Notes: generated by a model not told the origin, from the sequence alone. A stretch of 64,000 bases of DNA from Synaphobranchus kaupii (GCA_029718625.1 CM056381.1:56972157-57036156), one strand, 5' to 3'. Shown: positions 12,180 to 23,956, counted from the stretch's first letter. Program-made: numbers and translations.

Positions 12180-12345
12180 AAGCGAGTTTTAGGGGTTAGC
12201 GAGCTAAAGCCAACTTTCTTTTAATCGGGGTATATTGCCATGACAACTTACTCTGCACGGGGCTAACCTGCTCCGGGGCAGGTTATGTTGAGGCTATCAG
12301 ATTGAAACACATAAAAGCACCGCCCTTTGATCAATCAACCTTGGC
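12180..12345 (+). repeat. Harbinger-type noncoding fragment
   Basis: Resembles 44120-44310, sharing ATTGCCATGACAACTTA-like, GGGCTAACCTGCTCC and CCTTTGATCAATC-like blocks in the same order. At 44.3 kb these blocks precede a Harbinger nuclease N-terminus, so I read this as the 5' noncoding part of another copy. Confidence 0.6.
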
Positions 12346-12487
12346 TTTGGAAAAAGGTGTCTCCATTCCATAGGAATACATACCGTAGAGATATGTGCGG
12401 ATAGTGAGGGAGTCTCTTCGCAGGGCAAGATTTTCTGAGTTCCGGGAAATGCTTTAGAGACCGACAAAAATCTGTTCTTTTTCCCCA

Positions 12488-12748
12488 AGTTTATGAATAA
12501 ACTTTGGTGTGATTGCTTCAGCAAGATTTTAACATGCTGTATCAAGTTTAAAGTTTAAGAGCGCCGCAGTGACGCAGCTGACTAAGGCACAGACTTTGTC
12601 TGTGCGGTTGCGCCCCGAGGATCGGGGGTTCCATCCCCGGTCCTGCCAGATCAGACTATGGCTGGTGCCTTGAGGGAGCAGCAATTGACTTGATACAGCA
12701 AGTTTAGAATCTTGCTGAAGCAATCGCACCAAATTTTATTCATAAACT
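12488..12748. repeat. Palindromic MITE holding a SINE at its centre
   Basis: The left arm (AGTTTATGAATAAACTTTGG ... TGCTGTATCAAGT, ending about 12550) is mirrored by 12689-12748 (ACTTGATACAGCA ... TTTATTCATAAACT). The tRNA-derived SINE at 12557-12688 lies exactly between the arms, in the loop. Confidence 0.8.
12557..12688 (+). mobile_element. tRNA-derived SINE
   Basis: Shows a pol III A-box-like GTGACGCAGCTGACTAAGG at 12569-12587 and a B-box-like GGGTTCCATCC at 12626-12636, followed by a tRNA-unrelated body (AGACTATGGCTGGTGCC). Read as inserted in the loop of the surrounding palindromic MITE. Confidence 0.85.
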
Positions 12749-14848
12749 CCAGAATGCAGGTGCCAAAGTTGGTCCACTCTCACCTGCTGTATTTAGGGGG
12801 TGTTCTGTTTAAGGCTTTATAACTATAGGTGTGAGCATCACAGTCATAGTCATACCATTTACGATACTGTATTAGTTTATTTTCATTTGCAATGAAATAC
12901 TGAGAGCTACAAATGTAAAACTGATACAATGAAAATGATACAATGTGTGTAAATTCTGAGGGTGATCTGCAGAACTACTAAAGATCTATGATCTATCCAA
13001 ATCTATCCAAAATGGCTAAATTGTGCACTGTTGTAAATCATAGAATAATCATCTATTTAACTACAAATCAACTGTTTTGACCCATTTAAACATTTTATTA
13101 TCTTTTCATCAGTATATGGGGATAGATATGAATCTAAAAACCTGTCATAAAATGAAGAAAGTACTATTTGTCTATTATAAAGGCCCCTTATGATGGATTA
13201 AGAAGAAAACATTGACATCACACTGGTACACCTAAATATGAAGCCTAATCACTCACTCTTGGACCTCAATGAAACATTTTTTTTTCTGTACTCCACAGTA
13301 TATAATCTTTTGCTGCATGCCTTGGGATGACATTTCTCTCTAGTTTTTTTTTTTTTTTTAATGCTGGCATTCATAATCACTCCAAGGAAAATGTTACACT
13401 CATATAGCACATGTCAGCACACAGTACATTGGCATGAGTATTTTACATGCCCTCAGTGGCAAGAAAAGCCCAGGGTGTCATGGTTTTGCAGCCTGCTTTT
13501 ACATTTCTGCGGGTGTTGCCACTCAGGGGTGCGAGAGGGCACACTCGGGGCGGCGAGAGGGTACTCTTGTTGTTTTTTTCCGTCTTCCGAGACCAATGAA
13601 GTGTTATTGGTTTCAGGTGCTTGCAGGCTACTTAAGCTGGGCCCTTTCTCGGATCCGTGCTTTTGTGTAAAGCTGGTAATTTCGGTATAGGAACTCCAGA
13701 AGACTACATATCTTTTCTTCTTAAAGATACGTAGGAACTTCTTTAGATTTGAGAGTATAGGATTATTTCCTTAGGATTTTCTTTATCCTTTTTCCTTCTC
13801 AAAAAGTTATTTCCTTGGTTTTCTCTCAGTACTCTTTGAGGCTGTAATCTTTGTTACCCTTTTCTCCTGTCCCTCCTTTATTTTAGCTCATTAATCTTAT
13901 ATTGAGCTGGAGGTTTTCTTTTTCTTGCTGTCTTTTTCTGCTCGTGTCTACGAGTTAGTATTCACCCTCTTTTCTGGGTTGTTTTCTGTGGGCTTATACG
14001 CCGGGAGTTAGCTCCCTTAGGATTATATTTCTGTTTGTGTATCCTGTGCTTCCCCTTTTCTTGTGGTTACTCCACTCTTAGTGGGTAGCTTTTAGATCCC
14101 TGTTCGCTCGCATGTGGTTCTCCAACCCCTTTCCCTCCCTCACACAACGCCATAGTCTATATTATGTACAATAAACTAATATTCCACCATCAGGAAAATG
14201 CTGGCAAATGTTCTAGTTTCATGGCAAATCAAACATAAAACATGACTGAGCCACCTATGAACGTTTATACTACAGTATGTGAAATGCACACGGGTTTGAC
14301 GTGCGGGGTTTTCAGAAGGTGTACTAGCATTATAAAGGAGTGTATTTCTTAAAAAAATTGTCAAAGACAATAAATGACCACTGAATCTGGAAAGTGACAT
14401 CACTATGAGTAAAACCAATCATAGCATTGTATATTTATTTCATATTTAGTAGCAGATATAGAAGAATGACTTGGTGACATTACACAAATATTTCAATTGT
14501 TTATTTTGATATTGAGTGAGCAGGGATTTTCACGGCTGTATTAACATACATTTGGGATATTGTTGGCTTTATGTTGTTGCTATGACAGAATACAAATGTC
14601 TTCTGGTGAAAAAATATTTTTATGGACTCACAGACAGACGCTATTGTCCACCGTCACGCATAGGTCGGTATAGTTGCAGGTGAGACTGGGTGGGGGATTG
14701 CTTAAATGGACTAGCTACGCGACAATAGTAGCACTTATAAGTATTGGGTAGGTTTGTCACAAATAGTGTACTAATAAAGCTATAATGTGAAGCTTGTTGT
14801 TTCCACTCATAGTTTGGTTGCAGGGGCAATGAATGTCTCAGTTGTATC
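12749..14848 (-). mobile_element. piggyBac-like element B1, interrupted by a solo LTR
   Basis: On the minus strand it is collinear with B2 (16855-18370) and B3 (56996-58957). Shared blocks are TTTAAGGCTTTATAACT near the end at 12800, the ATACTGATGAAAAGATA region near 13110, and CAGTGGTCATTTATTGTC near 14380. Homology ends near 14848 (CAATGAATGTCTCAGTTG), so the far end is lost. The L2 solo LTR at 13476-14144 is inserted in it. No transposase can be read, so it is non-autonomous. Assignment to piggyBac rests on the TTAA target and CCCC... ends of B3. Confidence 0.78.
13476..14144 (+). mobile_element. Solo LTR, family L2 (plus), within B1
   Basis: Starts TGTCATGGTTTTGCAGCC and ends CCCTCACA like the other L2 copies. 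It contains the promoter-like GGCTACTTAAGC and a GTATAGGA block shared with other copies. Flanks are CAGGG and CAACG, so no clean duplication survives. The two halves of element B1 lie on either side. Confidence 0.8.
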
Positions 14849-15990
14849 ATGCCTGTCAGTTGGGACAATATCACTAGGAATTTTTGTTTTTTAGCAGTAC
14901 AAGGAGCCCAGCCTTTTGGCAATGATGTAATATTGCTGAGATGTGGAGTTGGAGATCAGTGTCTGACCCAATGTCTGATAAGTAAGCTCTTTGCTGCCTC
15001 GAAAATCCACATCTTACCACCATACCACAATAGTTCAAAATGCAAGCCATTCAAACAGGCATTATATAGTAGCATATACATCTATCCTGCACATACCAGG
15101 CTTTTAGAGCTCTAATAAACTGAAAGGCTATCCAACCATTTTTGGCATCAAGTAAGAAATTATTAAACCAAGAATGTACTGTATATCTGCAGCAGATCAG
15201 ATTGTGCTGAGTCAGTTGCAGTGAGAGGAATTACAGTATCCATACTGCATGTGTTTAGCGCTGTCTCCTTGCCAGACTTACTCAGCAGAGCTTGACCCCA
15301 TTTAAAAAAAGGAAAAAAGCCACTTTGCATTTTTATCATTTGTTAAACTGTATGGAAACTGGCTCCTTCACCAACCAGTGAGAACAACAAGCAGGGACTT
15401 CCATAATCCAAGATGATATGCCACATTACCCATTACCACACTTCACACCTCCACAGACAGTAAATACTCAGACAGGTCTTAAAGTGATTGTAATGACTGG
15501 TCGCTGGCAGCCTAGGGGGGGATTGGGACTCATGAATCTCTGCCAAGGCATCAGTAATAAATCACTCAGCCCTTGTTCCTGGTCCTGACGCTTCATTCAT
15601 TGATGGGGCCCAAGGCCTCTTACTCAAGAGTTAAAGGGCGTAGGCTGGAGGGAGGAAAATGTGTGGAATGCCATCACTTAATTAGTGTTCTCGGTCTCCC
15701 TAATTTGTTTCAGTGAATTGTGCGTGACAATGCCATGGCAACGCATGTCTAGTCTTAAATCAAGCAGTCCTGATGGGCTGGGATGTTTGCTTAAGGTCCT
15801 TTTTGTATTCTCTTCTACGTTTTTATTTCATTATCTACACTCTAATTAGGATTTGAATAACTAAAGAATCTTATTTGAATAACAAACAAAAGCCTTGCTG
15901 AGAGGAGCATAACAACTCAATTATTATTAACAGAAAAAAATTGTTCTACACAGTAAAATGTCCAGTGTTAATTCAACTCTAACAGAATAT
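14849..15990. other. No gene recognised; non-repeat sequence
   Basis: I find no partner for this block elsewhere in the window. The part at 15480-15790 (around TTAATTAGTGTTCTCGG and GTGACAATGCCATGGCAACG) has balanced composition unlike the AT-rich repeats around it. No frame is convincing. Confidence 0.5.
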
Positions 15991-16758
15991 TGTCATGGTT
16001 TTTGGCAGCCCTCATTTATTTCTGCGGTTGTTCTTTTCTTTGGCGGCGTCGAGGCACTCTATCGGATTTTCCGTCTTCCTTTCCGGTATTTTGATCTCGC
16101 CCAGCTATTATTACTCGCACCTGTTTTGCGTTACCTGCTGGCTATTTAAGCTCCGTGCTTCCTCCTTCCGGCGCTTCTGTATTGTATTCGTTTGCTATTC
16201 AGAGCCAGTAAGGTATAGGACTAGGTGCTTAAGGAGACCACTTTGCCCCATATGCCCTTGGGGTAACGTGGGACTTGCCTTTTGTGCAATTTGTTTTTAG
16301 GAACTTTTCGTTCTCTTGCGCTTTCGGTCTTTCGCTCTGGTTTTCCTTTCTCTGCCTGCCGACTACAAGTTTAGTCTGGCTGATTCCTGTCCACCTCTCT
16401 CTGCCTGCATTCGTATTGAAAGTGAGAGGTTTCCTTTCCTTATTTTCGTTTATTTTGTTTCTTATCGCCTCTTCGTTTTTCCCTCTCGGTTTATTGAGAG
16501 GAGGAGGTGCGTCTTTCTATCTCTCGTGTCTACGAGTTATTCACCCGTTTCCCCGCGGGTTGCTTTTATTTCTTCTCTCTCCAGTCTCCCTTATTTGTTA
16601 CTCTCCTGTTGAGAGTGGGCACTTCGCTTATTTTCTCGTTTTGTTTCCCTTTCCTATTATCGGAGTTTCTCCATCTTGTGGTTCCTATTCCTGGGAACTT
16701 TCCAGTTTCCTCTAGCCACGTTTGGTCCTCCGCACCACACATGCCCCTCCCCCTCACA
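15991..16758 (+). mobile_element. Solo LTR, family L2 (plus)
   Basis: TGTCATGGTTTTTGGC ... CCCCCTCACA, 768 bp. Shares ATCGGATTTTCC and the CTGGCTATTTAAGC promoter region with the chromovirus 5' LTR at 49632, so it belongs to a related subfamily. No clean 5-bp duplication is visible. The overlapping T/C-rich frames here (15958-16764) are not genes. Confidence 0.82.
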
Positions 16759-16778
16759 GTATAACAACAAATCAGTAT

Positions 16779-16828
16779 TATAATATATTAATATTATTAA
16801 TACTATTTAATAATATTAATATATTATA
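16779..16828. repeat. Perfect AT-only hairpin, 22-bp stem
   Basis: The stem TATAATATATTAATATTA... (16779-16800) is exactly mirrored at 16807-16828 around the 6-nt loop TACTAT. It contains only A and T in the stem and lies 20 bp from the end of a solo LTR. Confidence 0.85.
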
Positions 16829-16854
16829 CCATTTTACAAAGTTACAGCCCTTTG

Positions 16855-18370
16855 TATTGACAACTAAATATTTATGAATACAACTATTCTGTCATAGCAA
16901 CAAGATAAACCCGACAATAGACTGAGTGTACGCCAAAACAGCCGTGAAAAGCCTTGCTTATTCAATTGTAAAATAAACAAGTGAAATTCTTGTGTAATTA
17001 TACCACGTCATTCTACTATCAATATCTGCTACTAAAAATGAAATAAATATACAATCCTACCATTGGTTTTACATATAGAGATGTCCCTTTCATGATTCAG
17101 TGGTCTTTTATTGTCTTGGACAATCCGTTTGAGAAATACAAACCTCTTTATAATGCGAGTACACTTCCTGTAACCTCACGCGCAGAGATAGACCTAGAGC
17201 TGTGAAGTATTTCACATCGTTCTGGTTCGATTGACAACGCTTATCTGATAGAGGACAGGATTTGCTTTGTGATGGTGTTGGCAATGTCTTATTGGATGCT
17301 TTGAAGAAGTTATTACAGCCATACGTAACAGCATTTTTTGTTTCATCAGTTTAGTATTACACAAACAGCTACAGAAAAAGCATTCACTCGCCGAGGCGTA
17401 ATAGATTTTTTCCTTTTATTGTCAGGCCAACTCGTCAACATGGCTAGAGTAATCTGTAAGCATTCATTGGTGGCGCAGTCATATTTTATGTTTGATGCAC
17501 TGATTTTAATTGAAGATTGAACATCTGGCAGAATTTTGCTGATAGTGGAATACTATTTTATAGTCATGTTATCGTACATAATATAGGCGATGGCGTATAT
17601 ACTTGTCACTTGTATTCATTCCAATTTACCATGTGCTAGATGAATGTAATATTTTCCTTGGAGTCATTATTCTCTTTAAAAGGTAAATGTTATCCCAGGG
17701 CATGAAGCAAAAGAATACATACTGTAGAGTACAGGAAAGTGATGTTTTGTTGAGGTTCACAAGCAAATGATTAGGATATGCTTTATAATGGACAAAAAAT
17801 ATTTAATTCATTTTATGACAAGTGTGGATAGGGTATTGGACCCATAGTAGATATCTATCCCCCTATACTGATGAAAAGATAGTAATTTCAACTTGAAAAT
17901 TATGCAAAAGTGAGTTTTATGAGCCAAAACAGTTGATCTGTTGTTAAATATATCATTATTTTATGGTTTACAGAAGTGCACAATTTAGACACTTAGGACA
18001 ACAGGACACTAAAGGACAACAGGGTACACTGCATAGATCTTTAGTAGTTCTGCGTATCACACTCAACTTTTGCACACTTGTCGACATTTTATGGACAATT
18101 GTGGACAATTTATGATCCAGGAAATGTATATTCACATATGTAGTATTTCATTGCAAACTAAAAAAACATTTTCTTTGCATTTGTGGCACTTTATTTTGAC
18201 CTAAATTATGAAGATAAACTGATCTAAGTTATTATATTGTAAATGGTACAATTGTCATTTAATTTAAGCCATTTTCCAAGTTTCTGTGATGCTCACACCT
18301 GGAATTATAAAGCCTTAAATCCCCCCTAAATAGGTGAGAATTGACCTATTTTGCCATCTGCTTGAAAGGA
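16855..18370 (+). mobile_element. piggyBac-like element B2, 5'-truncated
   Basis: Collinear with B3 from about 57245 onward. Shared blocks include ATAGCAACAAGATAAACCC-like, CAGTGGTCTTTTATTGTC, TTTTGCTGATAGTGGAATAC, and the right end with CACACCTGGAATTATAAAGC and CCCTAAATAGGTGAGAATTG. The right terminus is degraded (CTTGAAAGG instead of CAAAGGGG). The left end is missing. The small frame 17338-17520 is not supported as a gene. Confidence 0.8.
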
Positions 18371-18686
18371 TTCATATTAATTAATAACAAGAAACTATGT
18401 TTTAAGTGTGAAGTTCGGCTTGGTGAAAAGCTGCAAAAGACAGGAAATTCAAATGAGCACCACCAAGCCAAACTTCAGCTCTCTACACTATCAGGGATTT
18501 CCAGTTTTTTTATATCTGACTGCTATACAGTTCTGTAGCTATGTTGGCCTACTGTATGTCAAATAACATGTACTCATTACTGGGCAGATAGGATCTTTGA
18601 GAGAAGATTTGAACCAAATTCATACTCTTAGGCCTCATACACACTTGCACTAAAACCTGTTTCTAAACCGTTTCGGCTCCTTAAAG

Positions 18687-19365
18687 CAGTGGTTCCCAAA
18701 CTCGGTCCTCGGGGACCACTGTGTATGCTGGTTTACGTTCCAACCACAATTGCAATCCCAAAATCCTAACAAGCTGTTCATTTTTCTTAATGAGGTGCTT
18801 TTCATGTTTAGAGGGATTATTTACCCTCTTAAGCCACATCATGTCAGAAAAAGCTATGCATGCCATGAAGAATACAAATTCCCATGTTCCTACTGTGCTT
18901 ATTGGGCTATTTTGCAAATAGGTAACATTTTTTAAAAACTGATCAAATTAAAGACTGGGGTGAATCAATTGGCTCCTAATTAGGTAGTTGAAAATGTGAG
19001 TTTTTAAGTTCCCTCATCAAGCTTTTCTTAAATGTATTAACACTGCAAGTTTGGCTCGTTATCATTTTCTTTGCCTTTTTTTCATTATTTATCAAATGGT
19101 TAGTTTTAATGGCTTCAGTCTTTGGTCAGTTAAAATCTTTTTTCTTTTTGCCCCGTTTTGTAATTATTTGCAATATAGCACAATGAGAATATTGTACTTT
19201 TATTATTCATGACATGCATAGCTATTGCTAACATAATGTGGCTTAAGAGAGTAAATAATCCCTCTAAATATGACAAACACCTAATTAAGAACAATTGACA
19301 TCTTGTGGTTGGAACGAAAACCAGCATACACAGTGGTCCCCGAGGACCGAGTTTGGGAACCACTG
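18687..19365. mobile_element. hAT MITE with 8-bp TSD
   Basis: Begins CAGTGGTTCCCAAACTCGG and ends CCGAGTTTGGGAACCACTG. The inverted ends extend with gaps to about 180 bp (AGAGGGATTATTTACCCTC versus GAGTAAATAATCCCTCT). The perfect duplication CCTTAAAG lies at 18679-18686 and 19366-19373. No transposase. Confidence 0.92.
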
Positions 19366-19849
19366 CCTTAAAGGGCAACATGCAGGTTACATTTCTTAAC
19401 GGATTTACAATTTTGGGCTCATGGAGAAGGTGATTTAAAAAAAATAAAATAAAATAAAATAATTTTTTCAGTTCAGAAATACAGAGAAAATTTGGCATTA
19501 TAAGCCACACCCCCTAAAAACGTTCATTTTTTACATATTGCCCAGTGACGTCACAAGAGGTATATAGTCTTTGCCTGACCTAATGGGACATAATGGGAAC
19601 CTGAAAAAGATGTTCCCCAGCTCAGTATTCGCTTCATATGACATGGGCTATTGTGGGTTAGGGTTATAAACTGGATATTTATGAAATATTTTAACTTGAA
19701 CATAGGACCCTGGGAACATAGATACACTCCCCTTTGAGAGAAGGTTTGAACCAACCTGCCCAGTGATGAGTACATGTTGTTTGAAAGATAGTAGACCAAC
19801 ATACTCTAGCTACATAACTTTATAGCAGTGATATAAAAAACCCAGTACT

Positions 19850-20610
19850 TGTCATGGTTTCCTGCCTGTTCGGGTTCTGTTTTTGGCCCCGAGAGGGCGC
19901 TTCCGTCTTAGTTCTCGTTCTCCGGGACTAATTAATTATTTCCTTCAGGTGCGCTCTCGTCTTAGTTCTCGTTCTCCGGGACTAATTAATTATTTCCCTC
20001 AGGTGTGCTTTGCCCTATTTAAGCACCGTTCACTTGTTGTTAGGGGCTTTTGTGTCATTCTTGCCACTCTAAGCCAGGTAACGCAGTATAGGAATTTCAG
20101 GCGACCACTTGTACCTTTGAGCTTCAAAATAACACGCCAGACTTGCCTGTAGATTATTAAGAGTTTTTAGTTCTTTGGGTTCTGTTTTCTTACTCTTTAT
20201 TTCCTGCCTTGGTTTTCTTTTCTCTGTCTCGCTACTAGACAGTAACCTCGGCGTTGCCTGTTTTCCGTTTGTCTTTTATTTTAGCTCTGACAGTTTCTGA
20301 GCTAGAGGCAATTCTGTTCCTTTCTATTTTCTACTCGAGTCTACGAGCTTCGCCCTGTTTTTCGGGTTGTTATTGGTTTGGCTTATGCCGGGATTATTTT
20401 CTCTGCTCGAGATCTATGAGTTTTCGCCCACTTATCTGGGTTGCTATATTTTGGTTGTACGCCAGGAGTTATATTCCCTTTCTGTTAATTTCTCACTGCT
20501 CCGTTCATGGACTCTCTTCACCCTTTTTAGTGGTTGATTCTCACGCTTTGTGGGACAACTTTCAGATTCCCTTCCAGTCGCGTCTGGTCCTCCGAACCAA
20601 ACCCCTCACA
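19850..20610 (+). mobile_element. Solo LTR, family L2 (plus), with perfect TSD
   Basis: TGTCATGGTTTCC ... CCCCTCACA, 761 bp, flanked by the exact 5-bp duplication GTACT (19845-19849 and 20611-20615). The opposite arm of the host element gives the pre-insertion sequence and confirms the junction. Upstream of the CTATTTAAGC promoter-like box is a 44-bp tandem duplication (19915-20002). Confidence 0.92.
19915..20002 (+). repeat. 44-bp tandem duplication in the LTR upstream region
   Basis: Two near-identical units starting GTCTTAGTTCTCGTTCTCC at 19915 and 19959, both ending near TTTCCYTCAGGTG. They lie just 5' of the TATTTAAG box, in the region that would be the LTR enhancer (U3). Confidence 0.88.
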
Positions 20611-21029
20611 GTACTGGAAATCCTGATAGTGTAGAGAGCTGAAGTTTGGCTTGGTGGTGCTCATTTGAATTTCCTGTCTTTTGCGGCTTTTGACCAAGCC
20701 AAACTTCATACTTAAAATGAAGATTACTGCCAATAGACGCATCCACTAGAAAATGTATAGCTACACACCGCTAGAAAGTTCAATCAATGTGCCTCGAGTG
20801 CACCCTAATAGACCAGAATAAGACCAAATAACATTACAAATATCATAACATAGCCTATAACATAATCATAACATTACATTACAAATTTCATAACACATTG
20901 GAAATAGAACAGATTGAATCATGAAAAACAACAACAGATATATTGTAGTTAAATTCAAATTTGTCAATTTTTCAACTAATCTGTCATTAATCCTATTAGC
21001 TTTCGCCCACTAGAGGAAATTTTATGAAT

Positions 21030-23450
21030 TTCTAGTCGTCTCATTAAAGGGATAGTTCGGAATTTTGGACATAATGGGCCCTATCTTACACCCGGCGCTA
21101 ACCCAAACGCAAGTGTCTTTGCTATCTAACACCCGGCGCTAGGTTCATTATAACGCTTAACGCTTACGTCCTTTAACTAGCATGTATTCTTGCGCCCATT
21201 ACAAGTGAACTGGGCGTGTCGGTCTTAAGATGAGGAGTGGCCAGGATTCTTTTTGGCGTATTGCTATCTTGAGCCAGCAGAAAGCGCTTGCGCTAGAACC
21301 ACCACAAACCTGGTCTAAAGTCATGTCGCAGTTGTTTACATGTTGTTTTAACGGCGCATATAAGTGCGTCTACATAGGCGTGTGCACAACACGCGTACCC
21401 TCCTGTCTGTTACACACAGGGGCGCGCACAAGCATGACTAAAATATCTAGATCACAATGTGAAATATTATTATTGTGTAGGCTATATCAAAAATGCATAA
21501 TAATAAAAGGTTCCATAGGTCCACATACCTTTCCCTCGGCGAAGGGAAACGATGCCACATTACATTCCTCTCAGCCCACTCCATCAACATCCAGGCGATG
21601 TGCGATGGTACGGGACAATGGCTATCCATTAAAAAGGAGCTGATAACACCTATATCAAGCCTAATGCGCGAATTGTCGTTTACACCTAATCCGTGAATTG
21701 TCATTCAATGGAAAACTCGTGCACTGCAATAGACGGACTTTTGAGTTCTGAAAATGCGCTTCAGACGTCATTACAATACAGCTCTGTTTATCTAGGAATA
21801 CAGCCTGTAACTAAATAGAATGGTTTGTGACTGAAAAAAGTTCAAAACCTTGTCCAGTGAATATTGCTTTTATTGTTTTTCAAATAGCCTAGGCTACAGC
21901 GGATTCGCTGTGCATACATAAGGTTTCTTTGATAGCCTATAGTTAAAAAACGGAGATAAATGTCATCATGTTAACTGAATTTTAACCTTAGCTATTCTTC
22001 GTCCTTCATATTTTTTTAATTACAGTGACAAGGTTTCCATACCCTCAGCTTATTAAAACCCCGCTGATTTCACCTGTTATTCCATAACTGAACAAAAGAT
22101 TTTTAAAGAGAACTAAGCGGCTAATTAGAAACGAAATTTGCAGCACGTTACAAAATTCATTTACAATTCATTTTAATGCCATTATCTGCATGTGCGCTTT
22201 ACAGGAGCAGGTCTGTTTCCTTTGCTGTAAATCACACTTTTCACGGTCTTCCTGGGAAAGTGGATCGTTTTAAAGCATTACGCTACCAGTAAAATAGGTT
22301 GGTCGCATTTCCATAAGCAGGACATTATAAAATAAGGGAAAATATGCTGAACCTATGGGTTGCCAACCTGACAGATTTATTATATTTAGTGTCATCATTA
22401 AGGCAAAATAACACAAAATTAGAATGTAGGTAGCCTAATGAACTTTGGATGAAGCTTGAACATGAGTTCATTGCATAATCAAATGAAATTCGTTAAACAA
22501 GCAGGCTAATTTGGCGTTTTCTAAGGTGAGACGGAAGCAATTGGTCGCTTATTCTCAGCTGTTGCAGGTGCTTTTAACAAAATTTAACCGCATATATTTT
22601 GTAAACAGCACTGTCAGGAATTACCGGGAACTCATAATGGTTAGCCCGAATAATATTGATCATAGGCTACTATTGATCCATATAGCCTATTCCTTGATCG
22701 CACTAAACACGCACAAGCATGTCTGTTTCGCCATCATAAGCAATCCGCCAAGGTGGAAAAGCAGGCTTTTAAAGGGAATGGGATATAACATTTTGATTGG
22801 TTTATTGCATGTTACGCCCAAGACACACCTATAATTAATGAAGTGACTAGGTTCAGCCCAGTTGCACCTTGCGCTGTGCTTAGCCCCCAAAAAACACGCC
22901 GTTAAAATAGCAAAAGTGGACTTGGACACAACCTAAATGGACTTAGCGCCATGCGCTTAGACCAAGCGCCAAGATCGCCAAGATAGGGCCCAATGTCTCA
23001 ATTACGACTTACACATGATATAGTTGATTGATGGAAACCATTTACAGCTAATTCCATGCTGTCCCTTCTTTTGGACATACACACATTGCTAATGCTAGCA
23101 CAACTCTAACCGTAACCGGTATCATCCACTACCAAACAAACTTAAACACTCCACAGTGCACCCAAAGCAAATAAAATACTAATTAGCAGCTCAAAGAGAT
23201 CTCTAGCTGTTGAGTGGGGTCACTGGGGTGTGCAATGTAAGGCTATAGCGAGGTTACTGGAGACTATAGCTTACCTAAAGCTGCCACAAATGTTGTCCCA
23301 CTGATAAGTACTTTTGAGCCTGTTTTTTTTTGTTGGATTTGCTGCTCTGTCTGCTTATTTAATGCACACTTAATGTAGAGGTCTGAAAATAGTTGTAGCT
23401 TGCACTTGGACCGAAGAAAGCACAACCAAAGGCATCCTCGAGTGCCTCAA
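21030..23450 (+). repeat. Older repeat split by element A2
   Basis: TTAAAGGGATAGTTCGGA just left of A2 (21045-21075) is a terminus common in teleost DNA elements. The right flank from 22992 (AATGTCTCAATTACGACTT) would be its continuation. I cannot define its far end, so extent and class are uncertain. Confidence 0.45.
21076..22991 (+). mobile_element. Non-autonomous DNA element A2, complete
   Basis: Starts GGGCCCTATCTTACACCC and ends CCAAGATAGGGCCC, flanked by AAT on both sides (21073-21075, 22992-22994), a possible 3-bp duplication. Subterminal sequence is rich in GCGC and AAGCGC motifs. Homologous to A1 (inverted) and A3. No transposase frame; the 60-137-codon frames inside (21230-21643, 22511-22834) shift between copies. 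Superfamily not assigned. Confidence 0.85.
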
Positions 23451-23463
23451 ATGTGAAAAACCA

Positions 23464-23621
23464 GGGAGGTATTTCACAAAGCAGGATTACTGAGTTAGCT
23501 TAGTAAAACCCTGTACAGCTCTTTTTACTTGGTCCATGTTCCAGATTTGGGAGGGTTCCATGTTTTACTCAATGTAGTTACCCAGCTAACTCAGTAATCC
23601 TGCTTTGTGAAATACCCCCCC
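23464..23621. mobile_element. Palindromic MITE (Harbinger-like), copy 2, complete
   Basis: GGGAGGTATTTCACAAAGC followed by AGGATTACTGAGTTAGC is mirrored by GCTAACTCAGTAATCCTGC then TTTGTGAAATACCCCCC. About 158 bp in total. Confidence 0.88.
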
Positions 23622-23956
23622 AAGAGAAAAGACTGACAGAATATATTTACCAACATGTCAATTCGCACGGGATTGCTATAACCTGGGGTTATTTTTGCAG
23701 GGCATTTAATGGGACTAAAATAACAGAGATCCTCCGGTAATAATTAGGCTACATTACCCAACCTCCCCCCAAATAGGGCTGACACATACAATTCTTATTC
23801 AATCTCTCAATGTCAGGCTCTTCCAGTTTTAAGTTTCTTTTTTTACCCAATGTAAGTTAGCAAGCCACATGGCAATGGAAGATATAGCTAACGTTACTTA
23901 ACGATAATTATTGGTACAATTGCATTGTACCGAAAACAACTCTGTAATGTTATACA
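23622..23956. other. No gene recognised
   Basis: Short AT-rich interval between two MITEs; nothing recognisable. Confidence 0.5.

Larger units (their letters stand above)
18406..20711. mobile_element. TTAA-flanked element with ~195-bp TIRs, carrying two insertions
   Basis: The left arm from GTGTGAAGTTCGGCTTGG (18406 to about 18600) is mirrored by the right arm ending CCAAGCCAAACTTCATAC (20711). TTAA flanks both ends (18402-18405 and 20712-20715). The right arm is split by the solo LTR at 19850-20610 and the core by the hAT MITE at 18687-19365. Without them the element is about 850 bp. Each arm also holds an internal inverted pair (GAAGTTCGGCTTGGTG / CACCAAGCCAAACTTC), so each end can fold on itself. 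TTAA targets suit piggyBac or Kolobok; the ends lack the CCC start of piggyBac. Confidence 0.85.

Noticed and set aside
15958..16764. Run of Ser/Phe/Leu-rich frames in all phases
   Set aside because: Covers an L2 solo LTR exactly; frames are not shared with sibling LTRs.
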